Shown here: positions 8,940 through 17,300 of the stretch, piece by piece
Position numbering within the stretch: the first letter of the stretch is position 1
Layout: every line of letters begins with the position of its first letter
Source: Crystallibacter permensis
GTDB lineage: Bacteria; Actinomycetota; Actinomycetes; Actinomycetales; Micrococcaceae
Reading direction: 5' to 3'
Length of the DNA stretch: 64,000 bases
NCBI RefSeq assembly: GCF_025960875.1
Contig: NZ_JAODLR010000012.1
Location: 1 to 64,000, forward strand
Made by a program: the position numbers and the translations under genes
The notes under the pieces: generated by a model
What the model was told of the DNA's origin: nothing
Databases searched by the model: none
Seen by the model: only the letters and a program-made list of their open reading frames with translations

Positions 8940-9836
8940 ATGTTCGCAGGCTTGAGTGCCTTCCCCCTGACCCCTCTGTCGGATGATGCCGTGGATGAGG
9001 CTGCTTTCAGCGGTCTCATCGAACGGCTCGCTGAGGCGAAGGTAGATTCGATCACCACGCTCGGGTCCACCGGGTCATACGCCTACCTCAGCGGTGAGGA
9101 GCGAAGCCGCGTAGCCCGCTTGGCTGTTGAGCACGCCGATGGAACACCGGTGTTCATCGGCATCGGGGCGCTGCGGACCTCGCATGTCCTCGCGAACGCT
9201 GAGAAGGCCGAGCAGGCAGGAGCCTCCGGCCTTCTGCTCGCGCCGATGTCGTACCAGCCCCTGACCGATGACGATGTGTTCGAACTGTTCCAGACGGTCG
9301 CCGTCAATTCATCGCTGCCCGTCATCGTCTATGACAATCCGGGCACCACCCATTTCACCTTCACGACCGAGCTCTACGGACGCATCGCGGAACTGCCCGG
9401 TATCGCGTCCATCAAAATCCCCGGTGTTCCGGACGATCCGGAGCAGGCACAGGCGCGGATCCAGGAAATCCGCGCAGCCGTCCCGGCACACGTGACCATC
9501 GGGGTATCCGGCGACGCCAAGGCCGCTGCCGGACTGGCCGCCAGGTGCGACACCTGGTACTCGGTCATCGCCGGCACCTTGCCCGCGCCGGCGCTGCGGA
9601 TTACCCGCGCTGCCCTGGAAGGACGGGTCTCCGACGCACTCGCCGACTCTGAACGGCTTGCACCGTTGTGGCAGTTGTTCGCCGAGTTCGGCGGGAGCAT
9701 CCGGGTTGTCGCAGCCATCGCGGAACAGCTGGGACTCGTGCCGAAGGGGAGTCTGCCCTTGCCGATCCAAGGGCTGAACGAGGAGCAGCGTGCCCGTGTG
9801 GCCGCGACCATCCAGGACCTCCGCCTCGACCGGTAG
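8940..9836 (+). CDS. DHDPS/NAL-family aldolase
   Basis: TIM-barrel class I aldolase or lyase of 298 residues. The Schiff-base lysine is Lys159 (ASIKIPG) and the proton-relay Tyr131 lies in VIVYDNPG. The substrate-carboxylate loop reads LGSTGS where true DapA has GTTGE. Together with the isolated position this argues for a catabolic or unknown member of the family, not lysine biosynthesis. The ribosome site is ACAGGAGAG upstream of the ATG. It may work with the divergent nitrilase-like hydrolase on a small carboxylate. Confidence 0.85.
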   Translation: MFAGLSAFPLTPLSDDAVDEAAFSGLIERLAEAKVDSITTLGSTGSYAYLSGEERSRVARLAVEHADGTPVFIGIGALRTSHVLANAEKAEQAGASGLLLAPMSYQPLTDDDVFELFQTVAVNSSLPVIVYDNPGTTHFTFTTELYGRIAELPGIASIKIPGVPDDPEQAQARIQEIRAAVPAHVTIGVSGDAKAAAGLAARCDTWYSVIAGTLPAPALRITRAALEGRVSDALADSERLAPLWQLFAEFGGSIRVVAAIAEQLGLVPKGSLPLPIQGLNEEQRARVAATIQDLRLDR

Positions 9837-9848
9837 TGCGGCACAGGG

Positions 9849-10493
9849 TCAGTTGTCGGCGGAGTCCTTGAGTTCGATGTAGTCGATGATCATGAACCCA
9901 TCCCACGGCACCAAGGCCACGTACCATTCCTGGGGCTTGACCGTCTCGGCCGAGACGGGCGGAAATCCTTCCCCGCGCGGAGGAATGTACGCGGCGTCGA
10001 ACTTCAGGAAGGTACCGGCGTCGGTGCTGGAATGTTCCTTCATGGTCATCAGCTCGTATTCGCCGTTGGTGGGGTGGCCCGCTTCCATGGCCAGCGCGAT
10101 GTTCCCTTCGTTCAGGTCGCGCTGCTCGTCGTAATACGCTTCCCACGCCACATCCGACCGGGTGACGAAGAGCGTGCCGGCATAGGCGTCGCGGTGGAGC
10201 TGGGCTAGGTCTTCCGCGCAGGTCGCGGGCAGGGCCGCGCCGCTCCATGGCGGGGAGGCGGCCAGCTCGGTGCCGGCATTGGCCCAGGCCGTGTAACTTG
10301 CCAGCACATTGGCGGCCACCTGTGCCGCGGAGCCTTGGCCGATCGGTTCGGCCTGCACCGGGGACGGGTCCACTGCGGGGCAGGTGGGAGTCGCCGTTGG
10401 TGTTGGTGCGGGTTCCGGGGAGTTGTCGCTGCAGCCGGCCAGCAGGGCCGCGGCCGCCAGCATCATGACCGTTCCACGCCTGGCGTTACGCAC
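9849..10493 (-). CDS. Putative lipoprotein, Pro/Thr-rich N-terminus
   Basis: 214 residues with a signal peptide ending in lipobox LAGC (Cys at 21), then a Pro/Thr linker (SPEPAPTPTATPTCP). The rest is a single soluble domain (about residues 45-214) with WEAYYDEQRDLNEG and EWYVALVPWDGFMIIDYIEL, of no family I recognise. The start is GTG with GGGGGAAG upstream. It is convergent with the DapA-like gene (12-bp gap) and divergent from the MFS gene. Likely exposed on the outer face of the membrane; function unknown. Confidence 0.75.
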   Translation of the reverse strand: MRNARRGTVMMLAAAALLAGCSDNSPEPAPTPTATPTCPAVDPSPVQAEPIGQGSAAQVAANVLASYTAWANAGTELAASPPWSGAALPATCAEDLAQLHRDAYAGTLFVTRSDVAWEAYYDEQRDLNEGNIALAMEAGHPTNGEYELMTMKEHSSTDAGTFLKFDAAYIPPRGEGFPPVSAETVKPQEWYVALVPWDGFMIIDYIELKDSADN

Positions 10494-10590
10494 TGCTTCC
10501 CCCTGTGAAGTTCCAACGGCCCATGCGGCCCGGACCAGCCTACCGGCTTCACGCGCCGGCCCCGTTTAACGACGGCGCAGCCTATCGGCC

Positions 10591-10596
10591 TAGCAT
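10591..10596 (+). promoter_or_regulatory. -10 box of a leaderless promoter
   Basis: TAGCAT lies 7 bases before the GTG of the MFS gene, the distance expected when transcription starts at the start codon itself. A possible -35 TTAACG lies 19 bases upstream. There is no purine-rich ribosome site before the GTG. Confidence 0.45.
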
Positions 10597-10603
10597 CTAA
10601 AGC

Positions 10604-11860
10604 GTGACGACGGCGGACCAGCAGCCCTGGCCGGGGCACCCGAAAGGCAGCAGGGCCTACCGGCACATGCTGATCGCGCTGCTCTTCGGCGGACTGGCCA
10701 CCTTCGCGCAGCTCTACTCGGTGCAGGCCGTGCTCCCCGGTATCGCCCGCGACTTCCAGGTGTCGGCGGCCGACGCGGCCCTGAGCGTTTCCGCCGCCAC
10801 CATCGGCCTCGCACTCGCGGTCATCCCGTGGTCCGCGATCGCCGACCGGGCCGGCCGGAAACGCACGATGACCTGGGCGATCAGTGCCGCCGTCGTACTT
10901 GGTTTGCTGCTGCCGCTCGCCCCGACTTTTCCTTCGATGCTGGCGCTGCGCTTCCTGGAGGGTGCGGCGTTGGGCGGGATTCCCGCCGTCGCGCTGGTGT
11001 ACCTGAACGAGGAGGTGCAGCGGCTGCACGCTGCGGTGGCCGCGGGGACTTACGTTGCCGGGACGACCATCGGCGGCCTCGCCGGGCGGCTCGTGGCCGG
11101 CCCGGTGGCGGAGTTTACCGATTGGCGCGCGGGCGTGCTCGCGGTGAGCGCGCTCTCCGGTGTCGCCGCGGTCCTCTTTGTCCGGCTGGCCCCGGCGCCG
11201 CGCGGGTTCCGGCCGGTGGTCCGCGGCCAGGGGCCGAAGCTGGCCGAGCGCATCCTCATCAACCTGCGCTCACCCCGGCTGCTGGCACTTTACGCGCAGG
11301 GTTTCCTGCTGATGGGCGGCTTCGTCGCGGTCTACAACTACCTCGGCTTCCGGCTCGAGGCGCCGCCGTTCAACCTGCCGACGTCGCTGACCAGCCTGCT
11401 CTTCCTGGCGTATCTGGCCGGCACAGCGTCCTCGCGTTTGGCAGGCGGGCTGACCGTGCGGTTCGGGCGGCTGCGCGTGCTGCTCGCCAGCATCCCGGTG
11501 ATCATCGCGGGACTGGCGATCACGCTGGCCGATTCGCTGCCGGTCATCCTGGTGGGACTTGTGGTCTTTACCGCGGGGTTCTTCGGCGCGCACTCCGTCG
11601 CGTCGGGCTGGACGCCGCGGCTGGCTACCGTGGGCCAGTCCCAGGCCTCGGGGCTCTACAACCTGTTCTACTACGCCGGCTCGAGTCTGCTCGGCTGGGC
11701 CGGCGGCCTTTTTTTCGTGCAGTTCGGCTGGTCCGGCGTCGCGATCTTTGCCGCCGTTCTCGCCCTGCTCGCAGGTACGACGGCGGTGCTCGCCTTGCGT
11801 GGTTTCGAGGCGAAGTATCCGCCGGACCAAGGGTTTTCCAAGATGGGGATGACGTACTGA
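10604..11860 (+). CDS. MFS transporter (YnfM-like, 12 TM)
   Basis: Membrane exporter of 418 residues with about 12 hydrophobic segments. The loop 2-3 motif reads WSAIADRAGRKRTM and its half-repeat SRLAGGLTVRFGRLR. The opening (LLFGGLATFAQLYSVQAVLP) resembles the YnfM/arabinose-efflux-like branch. The GTG has no Shine-Dalgarno but a -10 box at leaderless distance. The substrate is unknown. Confidence 0.85.
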   Translation: MTTADQQPWPGHPKGSRAYRHMLIALLFGGLATFAQLYSVQAVLPGIARDFQVSAADAALSVSAATIGLALAVIPWSAIADRAGRKRTMTWAISAAVVLGLLLPLAPTFPSMLALRFLEGAALGGIPAVALVYLNEEVQRLHAAVAAGTYVAGTTIGGLAGRLVAGPVAEFTDWRAGVLAVSALSGVAAVLFVRLAPAPRGFRPVVRGQGPKLAERILINLRSPRLLALYAQGFLLMGGFVAVYNYLGFRLEAPPFNLPTSLTSLLFLAYLAGTASSRLAGGLTVRFGRLRVLLASIPVIIAGLAITLADSLPVILVGLVVFTAGFFGAHSVASGWTPRLATVGQSQASGLYNLFYYAGSSLLGWAGGLFFVQFGWSGVAIFAAVLALLAGTTAVLALRGFEAKYPPDQGFSKMGMTY

Positions 11861-11909
11861 GTGCAGTACTTCTTGTGGGGATTAGTACGTGCATCGAGAG
11901 GCTTTAGTC

Positions 11910-14306
11910 ATGGGGAACGGTCTATTCAATCTTTTGCGGCCCGGAACGGCGCCCGCCACCAACGTCAGGACCGGTTCCACCGGGTCGGCCGGCGTGCTGG
12001 ATCTCTACATCAATGAGGGCTTTGTGCCCATGGTCGACGGCGCGCTGGTCTACCACCGCGGGTTTGGAGACCGACAGACGGCCCCTTCGGATCCGAACCC
12101 GAGCCTGAGGATCGCTCCGCGGATCTTTACGCAGTCGGGCCAGGTAGTCGAGAGCCGTACCTACCCGCTGAAGCGGCCGCTGCCGCCCCATGGCAGGCCC
12201 GCTCCGGAGCGTCCGGATCCGCAGGAAGAATACTACTACCTGCCGAAACGCGCGTACTGGGCCAGCTATTTTCCGGAGCGGACCATTATCGCGGAGGTGG
12301 GAAGCACCATCCGGCTGCGCATCCACAACCGTCTTTCGCAGCCCCACGAACTGGCCATCCATGGAGCGGGAGAGAACCGGGGGGACGTTACCACCGGATC
12401 CATTCCCGCCGGCGCGACCGCGACCCTGAATCTGAAGGCCCCGGCACCGGGAACGTACCTCTACACAGATCCCACCAACGGGGCTGTTGAACGCACGCTG
12501 GGACTCTACGGGGCACTGGTAGTTATCGACCCTGCCCGGGCCTGGCATCTTGGTCCGAACGGCCCGGAGTTCGAGCGTCAGTGGCTGTGGATGTGCCATA
12601 ACGTGGTGCCGGAGTGGGCCAGTCTTGCCTCGCGGGGCGGCAAGCTCGACAGCATCGGAACGGACGTTGCCCCGCGCTACTTCAATCTGAATGACGAGGC
12701 CGGCTTCCGATCACTGGCCGTCTCCGACGATCCTGAACTAAATGAAGAGCGGGAGGAGGACAGCCTTCCCTCCGGGTTTCCGCGCTTGACGGATGTGCGG
12801 AACTTTAGCCAGTCGCCGGCCGCGGGAACGGTCCGGACCGGACAGCTGATCCGGATGGTCAACGCCGGCATCGTGGGCCACCAGTTGCACTACCACGGCA
12901 ATCATGTCTGGACCGTCCGGGAGAACGGGCGGGACTTCCCGCGTGAGAAGGGGACGGTGATGGCGGACGGCCACGTGAGCCTCCAGCAATGGGAGGACAC
13001 TGTTGCGCTTTCGCCGCTTGAACGTAAAGAAGCGATCCTGCCGATGGTGCGCCCGCCGGACTGTGTCGACGCCGTTTGGGAAGCCCGTGAGGAAGACTGG
13101 CGGTACCCCATGCATTGCCATGCGGAGCCTTCACAGACGGCGGCCGGCGGTCTCTACCCTGGCGGTCTGGTCGCAGACTGGGTGCTGGCCGGAGAGCAGG
13201 AAGCCGAGGCCCACCATAAATACGAGAGCCAGGTGGACTTCGCTTCCGACCAGCCCCACGAGGGCAGCCCGGAAACCCTGTTCCGTCAGCAGCCCGACGT
13301 TTCGATGACGTTCGACTTCTTCAGCCGTGAGCTCGAATTCCCCGACGGTTCCGAGCACGAGGTATGGAGCTTTGCGACCAACAGCAAGGACCGGGGACTG
13401 CCCGGCCCGCTGGCGCGGTTCACGGAAGGCGACATCTTCCACGGAACCATTGAGCCGAGCAAGCGCGTGCACACCATCCACTGGCACGGACTTGAACCCG
13501 ATCCCCGCAACGACGGCGTGGGCCACACCTCCTATGAAGTCACCGGCCACTACACCTATCAACTGAGGCCGGACATCGGCGAACCAGGGAATCCGAACCG
13601 CGGAGGGTCGGGTACGTATTTCTACCATTGCCACGTCAATACACCACTGCACGTCGAGATGGGCATGTTCGGCATCGTCATCGTCGACCCGGCAATCGAC
13701 CGGGTGAAGCCGCCGCGGCCGGGCACCAGGCGAGCGTTCGTCGACGGCCCGGAGTACGACATCGCCACTGAAACTGTGCTGCTGCCGTATTCCCTGGACC
13801 CGAGCTGGCACGAGAAGAACCACGCGGCAGGCCTCTCCGGCGAGGACGCCGGCCTGAACCGGTTCAAGGCGAAGCATTTTTATACCTTGGGCGGAGTCAT
13901 CCCCAAAAGGCCGGGCGGCCGCCGGGTCTGGGCCTTCTCCAGCATGAAGGCGAATACGAAACAAAGCGGACTCGCGCCGACATTGGTCCGCATGGTCAAC
14001 GTGGACTATTTCCCCACCTTGACGGAATTTACCGACATGAAGGGCAAACCCGTGGCGATGGCCGACCTGATTGCCCATGACGGGCGTCCCTTCCGCAACA
14101 CCGCCGATCCCAACGGCCCGTCCACGCCGGTCTGGTCCAGCAAGTATCCGCTCCGCACCAGCAAGATAGCTTCGGGAGCGGCGGAAAAATACGACTTCCT
14201 GCTCCGTCCGCCCGCACCCGGCAAGTACCTCATGCACATCAAGTTCCTGTCCTGGGTGCCAGGGCAGGTCCGGGCCACCAAGACGGTAACCATTACCGCG
14301 GTGTAG
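11910..14306 (+). CDS. Large multicopper oxidase-family protein
   Basis: About 798 residues, starting at ATG 11910 after GAGAGG; an upstream GTG at 11889 is an alternative. Four copper-site blocks are visible: HxxHxHxxH around His324-His332 (HQLHYHGNH), HCH at 402-404, HxxHWHG at 521-527, and HCHxxxxxHxxxGM at 573-586. The HPxHxH-like block precedes the HWHG block, so the cupredoxin domains are arranged unlike a standard three-domain laccase. There is no Sec or Tat signal peptide, so it is apparently cytoplasmic, which is unusual. Probable copper-dependent oxidase; substrate unknown. Confidence 0.8.
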   Translation: MGNGLFNLLRPGTAPATNVRTGSTGSAGVLDLYINEGFVPMVDGALVYHRGFGDRQTAPSDPNPSLRIAPRIFTQSGQVVESRTYPLKRPLPPHGRPAPERPDPQEEYYYLPKRAYWASYFPERTIIAEVGSTIRLRIHNRLSQPHELAIHGAGENRGDVTTGSIPAGATATLNLKAPAPGTYLYTDPTNGAVERTLGLYGALVVIDPARAWHLGPNGPEFERQWLWMCHNVVPEWASLASRGGKLDSIGTDVAPRYFNLNDEAGFRSLAVSDDPELNEEREEDSLPSGFPRLTDVRNFSQSPAAGTVRTGQLIRMVNAGIVGHQLHYHGNHVWTVRENGRDFPREKGTVMADGHVSLQQWEDTVALSPLERKEAILPMVRPPDCVDAVWEAREEDWRYPMHCHAEPSQTAAGGLYPGGLVADWVLAGEQEAEAHHKYESQVDFASDQPHEGSPETLFRQQPDVSMTFDFFSRELEFPDGSEHEVWSFATNSKDRGLPGPLARFTEGDIFHGTIEPSKRVHTIHWHGLEPDPRNDGVGHTSYEVTGHYTYQLRPDIGEPGNPNRGGSGTYFYHCHVNTPLHVEMGMFGIVIVDPAIDRVKPPRPGTRRAFVDGPEYDIATETVLLPYSLDPSWHEKNHAAGLSGEDAGLNRFKAKHFYTLGGVIPKRPGGRRVWAFSSMKANTKQSGLAPTLVRMVNVDYFPTLTEFTDMKGKPVAMADLIAHDGRPFRNTADPNGPSTPVWSSKYPLRTSKIASGAAEKYDFLLRPPAPGKYLMHIKFLSWVPGQVRATKTVTITAV

Positions 14307-14410
14307 GAGGACGGCGGCGGGAAGCGTTCACCGAAGGCGTAGCGCCGGCTGGATCAACCACGGGCGCAAGGTGGTTTTAATAGATCACCAACTGTTCGAG
14401 GAAGTGCGCT

Positions 14411-15391
14411 GTGAATGCAACAGCCGGAGCCGGCCCAGCACCCGGCGCCGAAGACCCGCTTGATGCCTACTCACGGACCGTCATCCGCGTGGCGGAATCC
14501 GTCACTCCGCACGTGGCTGCCATCGAGATGGCGCGCCATGGCCGCAACGGGCCTGTCCGAGTGGGGGCCGGTTCGGCCGTGGTGTTCACCGAAGACGGCT
14601 ATCTGCTGACCAACGCCCATGTGGTCGCCGGCGCCAACGAAGGGCGGGCGGTCTTTGCGGACGGAAGCGCCACGGACATTGACATCATCGGTGCCGACCC
14701 GTTGTCCGACCTGGCCGTCCTCCGCGGCCTGTCCGCCACACCGGCACCGGCCAGGCTCGGCGAAGCGGAATCGCTGCGGGTCGGGCAACTGGTCATCGCG
14801 GTTGGCAACCCGCTGGGCTTGAGCGGCTCCGTTAGCGCCGGTGTGGTGAGTGGTCTCGGCCGCTCGATGCCTGCCTGGACCGGCGGCAGCAGGCGGGTGA
14901 TTGAAGACGTCATCCAGACGGACGCGGCCCTGAACCCGGGCAGCTCCGGCGGCGCGCTCGCCGACAGCCGCGGGTACGTGGTTGGCATCAGCACGGCGGT
15001 GGCCGGGGCCGGTCTCGGACTGGCCATCCCGATCAACGCCACCACCCGCCGCATCATCTCCGCGCTGCTGACCGATGGGCGGGTCCGCCGCGCTTACCTT
15101 GGACTGGTCAGCACCCCGGTGCAGCTGCCGGCAACCGTCAAACTGCGCAACGGGCAGCGCCACGCGCTGCGCGTCGTCGAGGTCATTCCCGGTTCCCCGG
15201 CAGCCAAGGCCGGCCTGAAGCAGGGCGACCTCGTGGTCAGCGCCGGCCGCAGGCCGGTGTCAAGCGCCGAAAGCCTGCAGAAGCTGCTGTTCTCGGACGC
15301 CATTGGCGTGCCCTTCCCGGTCACCGTCATGCGCTCCGGTGCGCTGGTGGACGTCATCGCCGTCCCGGAGGAGATGACCGAATCCGTCTAA
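14411..15391 (+). CDS. HtrA/DegP-like serine protease with PDZ domain
   Basis: Trypsin-fold S1C protease of 326 residues. The catalytic His is in LLTNAHVV (about residue 76), Asp in LSDLAVL (about 105) and Ser in NPGSSGGAL (about 182). One C-terminal PDZ domain follows (about 230-320, PGSPAAKAGLKQGDLVVSAGR). It lacks the N-terminal membrane segment usual for actinobacterial HtrA, so it may be cytoplasmic or exported another way. GTG start with GAGGAAG upstream. It follows the multicopper oxidase by 104 bp. Confidence 0.88.
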   Translation: MNATAGAGPAPGAEDPLDAYSRTVIRVAESVTPHVAAIEMARHGRNGPVRVGAGSAVVFTEDGYLLTNAHVVAGANEGRAVFADGSATDIDIIGADPLSDLAVLRGLSATPAPARLGEAESLRVGQLVIAVGNPLGLSGSVSAGVVSGLGRSMPAWTGGSRRVIEDVIQTDAALNPGSSGGALADSRGYVVGISTAVAGAGLGLAIPINATTRRIISALLTDGRVRRAYLGLVSTPVQLPATVKLRNGQRHALRVVEVIPGSPAAKAGLKQGDLVVSAGRRPVSSAESLQKLLFSDAIGVPFPVTVMRSGALVDVIAVPEEMTESV

Positions 15392-15435
15392 CTGACTGAG
15401 CCTCAGCGCCCGCCCAAGATCCTCCTTTCGACTGA

Positions 15436-15464
15436 TAGACACTGCCCGATCGCAGGCATACGCT
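15436..15464 (+). promoter_or_regulatory. Promoter of the ABC exporter pair
   Basis: TAGACA, 17-bp spacer, TACGCT: a good sigma-70-type pair about 100 bp upstream of the exporter start at 15567. Confidence 0.45.
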
Positions 15465-15566
15465 AGGGTGCGGCCTTTGCTTGCGGCGCCGTCCGGCAAC
15501 CGGCGTCCACACCGCGGCACTCCCGCACCCTGGCTCTGTCACTCACAATCCCGAGGAACCGGCTTC

Positions 15567-17300
15567 ATGCTGATCAAACTGGTCCGTCACTACATACGGC
15601 CCTACCTGTCACTGGTCCTGGCGGTGGTCATCCTGCAGCTCGCAGCGACCATCGCGGCCCTCTACCTGCCCAGCCTGAACGCCCAGATTATCGACCAGGG
15701 TGTGGCCCGGGGCGATACCGAATACATCTGGAACATCGGCATGGTCATGCTCGGGGTCAGCCTCATCCAAGTAACGACGGCGATCGCCGCGGTCTGGTTC
15801 GGTTCCAAGGCGGCCATGGCCGTCGGCCGGGACGTGCGCAAGGGCGTCTTCCACAAGGTATCCGGCTTCTCGGCCCAGGAGGTCAACGAGTTCGGCGCGC
15901 CCAGCCTGATCACCCGCGGCACCAATGATGTGCAGCAGGTCCAGATGCTGGTGCTGATGGGCCTGAACTTCATGGTGGCTGCTCCCATTATGTGCATCGG
16001 CGGCATCATCATGGCGCTGCGCGAGGACCTTGCGCTCTCCTGGTTGGTGTGGGTATCCGTACCGGCGCTGTTCGTCGTCGTCGGTTTCCTGGTCTGGCGC
16101 CTGATGCCGCTGTTCCGGTCCATGCAGACCAAGATCGACAACATTAACGGGGTGCTGCGCGAGCAGATCACCGGCATCCGCGTGGTGCGGGCCTTTGTCC
16201 GCGAGCCGTTCGAGGCCAAACGGTTCGGCAAGGCCAACAGGGAGTTGACGGACGTGTCCCTGGCCGTGGGCTCGCTGTTTGTGTTGATGTTCCCGGCGAT
16301 CGGGATGATCCTGCACCTGGCCACGGCGGCCGTGCTGTGGTTCGGCGGGCTGCGGGTGGACGCGGGGGAGATGCAGGTGGGCGCGCTGACCGCGTTCCTG
16401 CAGTACCTGCTGCAGATCCTGGTGGCGGTCATGATGGGCACGTTCATGGCCATGATGATTCCGCGCGCTTCGGTTTGTGCCGAGCGGATCGGCGAGGTGC
16501 TGGGCGTCAAGCCCTCCATCCACGAGCCCGAGCAGCCGCTGCAGCCGGCGGACAAGGCCGGCGTGGTGGAGTTCCGGAACGTCTCCTTCGCCTATCCGGG
16601 CGCCGAAGCCCCGGTGCTTCACGATGTCAGCTTCACCGCCCGGCCCGGGCAGACCACCGCCATTGTGGGCAGTACCGGCTCCGGCAAGAGCACACTGATT
16701 TCCATGCTGCCCAGGCTTTTCGACGTCGGCAGCGGCGAGGTCCTGCTCGACGGCATTCCCATCACCAGCATGGCGCGCCCGGACATCACGGACCGTGTGG
16801 CGCTGGTGCCGCAGCGGCCGTACCTGTTCTCCGGTACCATCGCGCACAACCTGCGGTTCGGCAACCCCCAAGCGCACGACGACGACCTCTGGGAAGCCCT
16901 CACCGTAGCCCAGGGCGCGGATTTCGTGCTGGCCAAGGAGCACGGCTTGAACTCGCCGGTTTCGCAGGGCGGCACCAATGTGTCCGGCGGGCAGCGCCAG
17001 CGGCTGTGCATCGCGCGGGCGCTGGTGGCCAAGCCCAAGGTGTACCTGTTCGACGACTCGTTCTCGGCGCTGGATGTGGCCACCGATGCGCGGTTGCGGG
17101 CGGCGCTGAAGGCCAAGACCAAGGACGCCACGGTGATCATCGTGGCCCAGCGCGTCACCACCATCACGGACGCGGACCAGATCCTGGTGATGGACCATGG
17201 GCAGATCGTGGCCCGCGGCACCCACGAGGAGTTGCTGGAAACCTCTCCCACCTACCAGGAGATTGTTGAATCGCAGACCCAGGCGGAGGAGGTGGCATGA
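15567..17300 (+). CDS. Heterodimeric ABC exporter subunit A (degenerate site)
   Basis: Fused membrane-ATPase half-transporter of 577 residues. Six hydrophobic segments precede the nucleotide-binding domain (Walker A GSTGSGKST, about residue 370; signature VSGGQRQR; Walker B YLFDDSFSALD). The residue after the Walker B Asp is Asp instead of catalytic Glu. This marks the non-hydrolytic site of a heterodimer such as TM287/288 or BmrCD. Start at ATG 15567 with GAGGAA upstream; the open frame further back is not conserved-looking. Its TGA overlaps the next ATG (ATGA). Likely exports drugs or lipids. Confidence 0.9.
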   Translation: MLIKLVRHYIRPYLSLVLAVVILQLAATIAALYLPSLNAQIIDQGVARGDTEYIWNIGMVMLGVSLIQVTTAIAAVWFGSKAAMAVGRDVRKGVFHKVSGFSAQEVNEFGAPSLITRGTNDVQQVQMLVLMGLNFMVAAPIMCIGGIIMALREDLALSWLVWVSVPALFVVVGFLVWRLMPLFRSMQTKIDNINGVLREQITGIRVVRAFVREPFEAKRFGKANRELTDVSLAVGSLFVLMFPAIGMILHLATAAVLWFGGLRVDAGEMQVGALTAFLQYLLQILVAVMMGTFMAMMIPRASVCAERIGEVLGVKPSIHEPEQPLQPADKAGVVEFRNVSFAYPGAEAPVLHDVSFTARPGQTTAIVGSTGSGKSTLISMLPRLFDVGSGEVLLDGIPITSMARPDITDRVALVPQRPYLFSGTIAHNLRFGNPQAHDDDLWEALTVAQGADFVLAKEHGLNSPVSQGGTNVSGGQRQRLCIARALVAKPKVYLFDDSFSALDVATDARLRAALKAKTKDATVIIVAQRVTTITDADQILVMDHGQIVARGTHEELLETSPTYQEIVESQTQAEEVA

